64,000 bases of DNA from assembly GCF_018224015.1 (NCBI RefSeq), contig NZ_JAGPOT010000014.1, forward strand, positions 1 through 64,000, given 5' to 3'. Source of the DNA: Pseudarthrobacter albicanus. Lineage in GTDB: Bacteria > Actinomycetota > Actinomycetes > Actinomycetales > Micrococcaceae. Within the stretch, counting starts at the first letter, position 1. Every line of letters starts with the position of its first letter. The translations under genes were made by a program, and so were the position numbers. This document shows, piece after piece, positions 60,161-64,000 of this stretch. Below the pieces are notes generated by a model, which searched no databases, had not been told where the DNA came from, and saw only the letters and a program-made list of their open reading frames with translations.

Positions 60161-61538
60161 ATTAACGGTGTATCCGGCGGTTTCCTTTAGTAGTTTTCAG
60201 CTGCCGGGAATCGGTCGCTGAAGGTGATGGCGAAGGCGTTCAAAGCGGGCTTCCAACGCACGGCCCATCGGGTCCTGCCGGCACCGGTCGGATCGAGTGA
60301 CCGGGTGACCAGATACAGGCACTTTAGCGCGGCCTGCTCGGTCGGGAAATGACCGCGTGCCTTCACCGCCCGCCGGTACCGGGCGTTGAGCGATTCGATG
60401 GCGTTGGTCGAGCAGATCACCCGCCGGATTTCCACGTCGTAATCCAGGAAGGGGATGAACTCCTCCCACGCGTTCTCCCACAACCGCACGATCGCGCCAT
60501 ACTTCTTGCCCCACCGCTCCGTGAGCTCCGCTAACGCCGTCCGGGCCGCCGCAGCATTCGGCGCCGTGTAGATCGGTTTCACGTCCCGTTTGAGCGCGTC
60601 CCAGTCCTTTTTCGAGGCCAGCCGGAAGGTGTTGCGGATCAGGTGGATGATGCACGTCTGCACCGTCGTCAGCGGCCAGACATTGCCCACCACCTCCGGC
60701 AGGCCCTTGAGTCCGTCGCAGACCAGGAAGAAGCTGTCTTTCACACCACGGTTCTTGATGTCGGTCAGCACGCTCATCCAGAACTTGGCGCCTTCACCGC
60801 CGGTCCCGGCCCACAGCCCCAGGATGTCCTTCTCCCCGTCCAGGGTGACGCCGATGGCAGCGTAAATCGGCCGGTTGGCCACCTGACCATCGCGGATCTT
60901 GACCACAATGGCATCAATGAAGATCGCCGCGTAGACCTCGTCCAGCGGCCGGTTCTGCCACTCATTCATCTCCTCGAGCACCCGGTCCGTGATCCGCGAG
61001 ATGGTCTCCTTGGAAACGGACGCCCCGTAGATCTCGGCGAAGTGCGCACTGATCTCGCCGGTCGTCAGGCCTTTGGCGTAGAGCGAGAGGACCATCTCGT
61101 CCACCCCGGTCAGGCGGCGCTGGCGCTTGGGGACAATGACCGGCTCGAACGTGCCGTCGCGGTCCCGCGGAACGTCGATGCCCACCGGCCCGGTGGTCTC
61201 CGTCAGCACGGTCTTGGACCGGGTCCCGTTGCGGGCATTGCCGGTCTGCTTCCCGGCCACGTCGTGTTTCTCATAGCCAAGGTGTTCCGTGAGCTCCTCG
61301 TCCAACGCAGTCTCGATGACCGTCTTGGTCAGCTGTTTGAGCAACCCGCCAGGACCGGTCAGGGACAATCCCCGTTCCCGGGCCATCCTCACCAGCTCAC
61401 GGGCGGCCTCAGCCTCGGAAGTTTCGTTCAGTTTCGCAGTGGTGTCCGCACTCTTCACGGCATCCAGTGTCACCGTCATAACCAGCTCATTCCTGCCAGG
61501 CACACCGCCTGGCGTGTCGAGCCGGATACACCGTTAAT
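60161..61538 (-). mobile_element. IS256-family insertion sequence, complete
   Basis: The element is bounded by perfect 18-bp inverted repeats, ATTAACGGTGTATCCGGC at 60161-60178 and its reverse complement at 61521-61538, and carries one intact transposase gene. The bases outside the repeats (ACTATCTC on the left, TCCACAGT on the right) do not match, so the usual 8-bp target duplication is absent. Confidence 0.9.
60187..61479 (-). CDS. IS256-family (mutator) transposase
   Basis: Starting at MTVTLDAVKSADTTAKLNET behind AGGAATGAG gives 430 residues (a GTG at 61503 is also in frame). The family signatures are intact: FIDAIVVKIRDGQVANRPIY with the first Asp, LGLWAGTGGEGAKFWMSVLT, FFLVCDGLKGLPEVVGNVWP with the second Asp, QTCIIHLIRNTFRLASKKDW, and STNAIESLNARYRRAVKARG with the Glu. 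No frameshift is seen, so it is probably active. Confidence 0.93.
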   Translation of the reverse strand: MTVTLDAVKSADTTAKLNETSEAEAARELVRMARERGLSLTGPGGLLKQLTKTVIETALDEELTEHLGYEKHDVAGKQTGNARNGTRSKTVLTETTGPVGIDVPRDRDGTFEPVIVPKRQRRLTGVDEMVLSLYAKGLTTGEISAHFAEIYGASVSKETISRITDRVLEEMNEWQNRPLDEVYAAIFIDAIVVKIRDGQVANRPIYAAIGVTLDGEKDILGLWAGTGGEGAKFWMSVLTDIKNRGVKDSFFLVCDGLKGLPEVVGNVWPLTTVQTCIIHLIRNTFRLASKKDWDALKRDVKPIYTAPNAAAARTALAELTERWGKKYGAIVRLWENAWEEFIPFLDYDVEIRRVICSTNAIESLNARYRRAVKARGHFPTEQAALKCLYLVTRSLDPTGAGRTRWAVRWKPALNAFAITFSDRFPAAENY

Positions 61539-61675
61539 TCCACAGTCCCCCGGTCAAAGGTACGCGGCGTTGAAGCGACGGTGAAGTTCGAGACGGCGGA
61601 TCCGCTGGGAGAAAATCTCAGTTCGGGATCCGCAGTTAGATTTCCGATCACTGTAATGGTGGTTTCGCCGGCCAT
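61539..61675 (-). pseudogene. ssb: Single-stranded DNA-binding protein, cut by the IS256 element
   Basis: AAGGAAGG precedes [20 protein letters not shown], followed by [20 protein letters not shown] and DRG. This is the N-terminal 45 residues of SSB. The IS256 right end then replaces the rest of the OB fold and the acidic tail. The upstream frame has no stop before this start (see 61676-61897). Confidence 0.85.
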
Positions 61676-61897
61676 GATGTGGACCTTCCTTAGGATGTGG
61701 TTGAGGGTGGTGGCGTCGATTTCGGAGGTGTCTTGCTCAGTGTCGTACCAGGGGGCTGCGGGGTCCGGTTCCACCAGGTAGGGGTCGATGAGGGGGACGT
61801 TGATGGTTCTGGAAGGGTTGGCTTCGAGTCCGAACCAGTCCCGTTCAGGGTCGAACCGGCGGGGCGTGAGAGCGAACCGGTCCTGCGGCGTGTTCAT
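61676..61897 (-). CDS. Unknown 74-residue ORF running in frame into ssb
   Basis: The ATG at 61897 overlaps the stop of the nrdH-like gene (ATGA) and opens [20 protein letters not shown], then [20 protein letters not shown] and [16 protein letters not shown]. It continues without a stop into the SSB start. Either the plasmid once made an N-terminally extended SSB, or SSB starts internally at its own ribosome site and this part is translated with it. No family is recognised for the extension. Confidence 0.5.
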
Positions 61898-62163
61898 CAG
61901 GCCGCCTTGTGGCGCATGGCTGCCTGGACCAGCTTGTCGCGGCGGAGCCCGGCCCAGTGGTCTTCGTCATCGGAGTTGTTCACGACGACGGGGGCCTGGG
62001 AGTAGCCGAGTTCCTGGGTGATGTATTCCAGTGCTGCGGGTACTTCGGTGATGTCCACGGCCTGGTAGGTGATGCCCTTGGACTCGAAGTAGGCCTTCGT
62101 CTTGTCGCAGTTCGGGCAGGCCGGCTTGGTGTAAATGGTGTAATCGGCGGTTGAGGAAGTCAT
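61897..62163 (-). CDS. nrdH: NrdH/glutaredoxin-like redoxin
   Basis: An 88-residue thioredoxin-fold protein starting [20 protein letters not shown], with the active site CPNC at residues 16-19. It then has [40 protein letters not shown] and [13 protein letters not shown]. The QAPVVV cis-Pro and [11 protein letters not shown] segments are typical of NrdH, the electron donor to class Ib ribonucleotide reductase. The reductase itself is not in the window. It overlaps the next gene by four bases. Confidence 0.88.
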   Translation of the reverse strand: MTSSTADYTIYTKPACPNCDKTKAYFESKGITYQAVDITEVPAALEYITQELGYSQAPVVVNNSDDEDHWAGLRRDKLVQAAMRHKAA

Positions 62164-62516
62164 TTTCAGCACCTGGTTTCGTATCAAATGAGTTGCGTTC
62201 GTCTGGGTGACTTTCTACCTTAATTCTATTTTTCATATGAAAAACAATGGCTTTTGCCCTTATTTTCCGGGGTTTTGAGGCAATTTTTGCACATCGTTTG
62301 ACCTATTTTGGGTGGCGCTGCCCTGCTGTCATTTTCAGCGGCCCAGGGGCGCTGCCGCGCCGTGAGGGTTGAAAATAGGGGCGTGGCCCTGCCATCGGCT
62401 GTCCCCTTACCCAGAATGGTTCAGGGGCCACGCTAGCCGGGTTCGCTACGCATTACTTGCCAACCCCATATCCATTACATCCATTAGATACAAAGGAGCT
62501 AATGGATACACCGGGC
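62164..62516. other. AT-richer control and centromere-like region between nrdH and the parB-like gene
   Basis: No gene is visible in these 350 bases. The palindrome TTTTTCATATGAAAAA lies at 62229-62244, 66-81 bases before the nrdH start. At 62469-62510 TATCCATTA, ATCCATTAGATA and CTAATGGATA repeat the motif found upstream of parA, so partition sites may lie on both sides of the par operon. Confidence 0.5.
62229..62244. promoter_or_regulatory. Perfect 16-bp palindrome upstream of nrdH
   Basis: TTTTTCATATGAAAAA is fully self-complementary and AT-rich in a GC-rich genome. It may be a regulator site or part of the nrdH promoter; the binding protein is unknown. Confidence 0.45.
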
Positions 62517-62948
62517 CTAGGCTTTGCGTCCTACGCCGATGCTTCCCGCGGGGGCGGGTGGGAACTCCTTGCCCTTGTTGTATGCCTTCTCCCGCTCGGA
62601 AGCGCGGGCAAGCGCTGCTTGAAGTAGGAAGTCGGAGAAAGACAGTTCCCTCTCCCCGGACGTTGTTGGGGTGTGGAACCACGCCCCGCGTATCCGTTCG
62701 ATCACTTCCTCATCAGCCCACACGGCAGCCTTCTTCTTGACCTTTCCGGACGGGGCAGGCCCAGGTTTGCGGCGGGCGCTGGGAGCCTCGGTCTCGCCTC
62801 TGACAGCCTCACTCCCCCCTGTCTCTGGCACGAGGGCTGGCCGCGGTGCCGGGGCGAGCTGTGCAATTGCCGGAGCATCCTCCGTGTGCTCAATGGGGTG
62901 TGTCGCACCGAAGCTGCTGCGCTTAGGCGCGGGTCGGTTTGTTGCCAT
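62517..62948 (-). CDS. RHH-type centromere-binding protein (ParB-like, type Ib partition)
   Basis: A 143-residue protein three bases after the parA stop. The first 70 residues are Pro/Ala-rich and probably flexible. The C-terminal half (KVKKKAAVWADEEVIERIRG, AWFHTPTTSGERELSFSDFL, LQAALARASEREKAYN) looks like a strand-helix-helix DNA-binding domain. Small non-ParB partners of this kind occur with short ParA proteins. It should bind the TATCCAAT-type repeats near 63790-63940 and 62470-62510. Confidence 0.7.
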   Translation of the reverse strand: MATNRPAPKRSSFGATHPIEHTEDAPAIAQLAPAPRPALVPETGGSEAVRGETEAPSARRKPGPAPSGKVKKKAAVWADEEVIERIRGAWFHTPTTSGERELSFSDFLLQAALARASEREKAYNKGKEFPPAPAGSIGVGRKA

Positions 62949-62951
62949 GAT

Positions 62952-63785
62952 CTAGAGCCCTTCCGTGCTGCTGAAGTCGTGCTTGGGGAACGCTAATTCG
63001 AGGTGTCGCAGTAGATCGATTTTTTCCAGGGCACCGTAGTGGCGGGCGTAAAGCTCGTACGTTTCGCGCGCCAATTTCGCTTCAACCGTCCACTGGTCCA
63101 GGCCGTAAGCGGCCTCTTGCGCGTCCTGGATGAGGCTCCTCATTGGAACGTATGGCCCAATCATGGGCCAGGGGGTGCTTTCTTCGAGGTCGCGGACCCA
63201 GTTCCGGTGCCCGATGGTGTTCCGTACGCCGTTAACCACGATGCCGGCGACCGTCAGCAGTGGGTTGTAGTACTTCTGCACGCTGTCAAAGCTTTGCTGC
63301 AGCTGGCTCAGTCCATCAAGAGAGAACTTGCCCGGCTGCGTCATGACAATCGCGCGGTCCGCGGCTGTGAGGGCGTTGACAGTGTGGAGGTCAAGGCTGG
63401 GGGCACAATCAATGAGAATAAGGTCGTAATCCGCTCTGACTTTTTCGACGGCTTCACGGAGCCTGTACTCCCTTCCGTGCTCGGTATGCAGCTGCTTCGT
63501 TGCCTTGTTCGTGTTTTGGTTGCCCGGGATCACGGTTAGCGACGGCCAGATACCTTGAACCTCGACGTCCGCGATGTCCTCGCCCACCAGGATGTCCGCG
63601 AATGAGAGTTGGTCGGCGGCCACTTCGTCGGCCGCCAGGATGCCGGTGAGGCTCCCCTGCGCGTCGGCATCGATGACAAGCGTACGGCGAAGGTCATTGC
63701 TGGCCACGCGAGCCAAGTTAATGGTCTCGGTGGTCTTACCCACCCCGCCCTTTTGATTGATTACTGCGTAGATTGTGGCACTCAA
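62952..63785 (-). CDS. parA: ParA-family partition ATPase
   Basis: A 277-residue ParA. The deviant Walker A is at the N-terminus (AVINQKGGVGKTTETINLAR, Lys12 and Lys17), with VIDADAQGSLTG (Walker A') and LILIDCAPSLDLHTVNAL (Walker B). There is no N-terminal DNA-binding extension, as in type Ib systems. It moves plasmid copies apart before division with its small DNA-binding partner encoded three bases downstream. Promoter and repeats lie at 63786-63940. Confidence 0.93.
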   Translation of the reverse strand: MSATIYAVINQKGGVGKTTETINLARVASNDLRRTLVIDADAQGSLTGILAADEVAADQLSFADILVGEDIADVEVQGIWPSLTVIPGNQNTNKATKQLHTEHGREYRLREAVEKVRADYDLILIDCAPSLDLHTVNALTAADRAIVMTQPGKFSLDGLSQLQQSFDSVQKYYNPLLTVAGIVVNGVRNTIGHRNWVRDLEESTPWPMIGPYVPMRSLIQDAQEAAYGLDQWTVEAKLARETYELYARHYGALEKIDLLRHLELAFPKHDFSSTEGL

Positions 63786-63790
63786 AGTGT

Positions 63791-63939
63791 GTATCCAATC
63801 TGTCCAATAGATCCAACGTATCCATTAGAGCTAATAGCACTAATGTCCCTATTGGATACGTTGGGTCTGGTATCCAATGTATCCAAACTATCTTATGTAT
63901 CCATACGCTACAACCTATCCAATGGATACATTGGATAGG
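63791..63939. repeat. Centromere-like repeats (parS candidate) upstream of parA
   Basis: The AT-rich stretch contains many copies of GTATCCAAT / ATTGGATAC and variants in both orientations (63791-63799, 63851-63859, 63870-63878, 63878-63886). At its end is an 11-bp-arm palindrome, CCTATCCAATG/CATTGGATAGG, at 63914-63939. The arrangement next to parA fits a binding site for the partition protein, which would also autoregulate the operon. Confidence 0.75.
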
Positions 63940-64000
63940 TCAAGCGCTCTGGACACCCTGGAGCAGAGCGACGCGTTCCCGCCAGCCCATCGCCGGCGGG

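Overview
The window looks like part of a plasmid or megaplasmid from a high-GC actinobacterium, most plausibly Arthrobacter or a close relative. This is an inference from GC-rich codon use, the catabolic gene families, and the right-hand edge, which carries a ParA/RHH partition pair with centromere-like repeats, an nrdH-like gene and a truncated ssb. No replication initiator, rRNA or tRNA was found.

Positions 1-24050 form a defence and conflict region broken up by decayed mobile elements. It holds a transposase start at the left edge, a 232-residue membrane-anchored protein, two small membrane proteins, and a 244-bp Tn3-type element lying against a broken resolvase. Next come an AAA ATPase/subtilisin pair resembling IetAS (3337-6832), McrBC (7538-10836), an AbiTii-domain protein (10963-11898), an unknown protein and a HEPN-like protein whose upstream region carries 12 copies of CACGG. 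The outstanding locus is a trypco2 protein followed by a 1587-residue trypsin-STAND-repeat protein with 23 near-identical 33/40-residue units (14348-19517). An IS110 remnant, a VanY-type carboxypeptidase, two more resolvase remnants and an Xre/RES toxin-antitoxin pair follow.

Positions 24200-58140 are metabolic. After a berberine-bridge-type FAD oxidase and transposase scraps there are three regulated blocks. Block A (27.5-41.0 kb) has an IclR regulator, SDR, three flavin reductases, an MFS importer, an NtaA-type FMN monooxygenase, a flavin amine oxidase, a SnoaL-like protein, a ketoglutarate-semialdehyde-type dehydrogenase and an IlvD-type dehydratase. The palindrome TGAACGNNNCGTTCA recurs at its two control regions. 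Block B (41.7-53.2 kb) has a divergent LysR and then a coupled operon: aldehyde dehydrogenase, a 574-residue protein of unknown family, an M19-like protein lacking part of the usual metal site, an unknown protein, RidA, MFS, a TPP enzyme and a succinate-semialdehyde-type dehydrogenase. Block C (53.5-58.1 kb) is a GntR-led operon with a BCCT transporter and two enolase-superfamily enzymes. Together they suggest uptake and oxidative breakdown of one or more nitrogen-containing compounds through aldehydes and keto or sugar acids to central metabolism. The substrate cannot be read from the sequence.

The metabolic region is bracketed by a 336-bp inverted duplication of part of a cupin gene (26868-27203 and 58662-58998). 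Its right border (58.2-60.1 kb) is a set of gene remnants (alpha/beta hydrolase, crotonase tail, prpD). A complete IS256-family element without target duplication then joins these remnants to the interrupted ssb of the plasmid backbone, which suggests an IS-mediated deletion or fusion.
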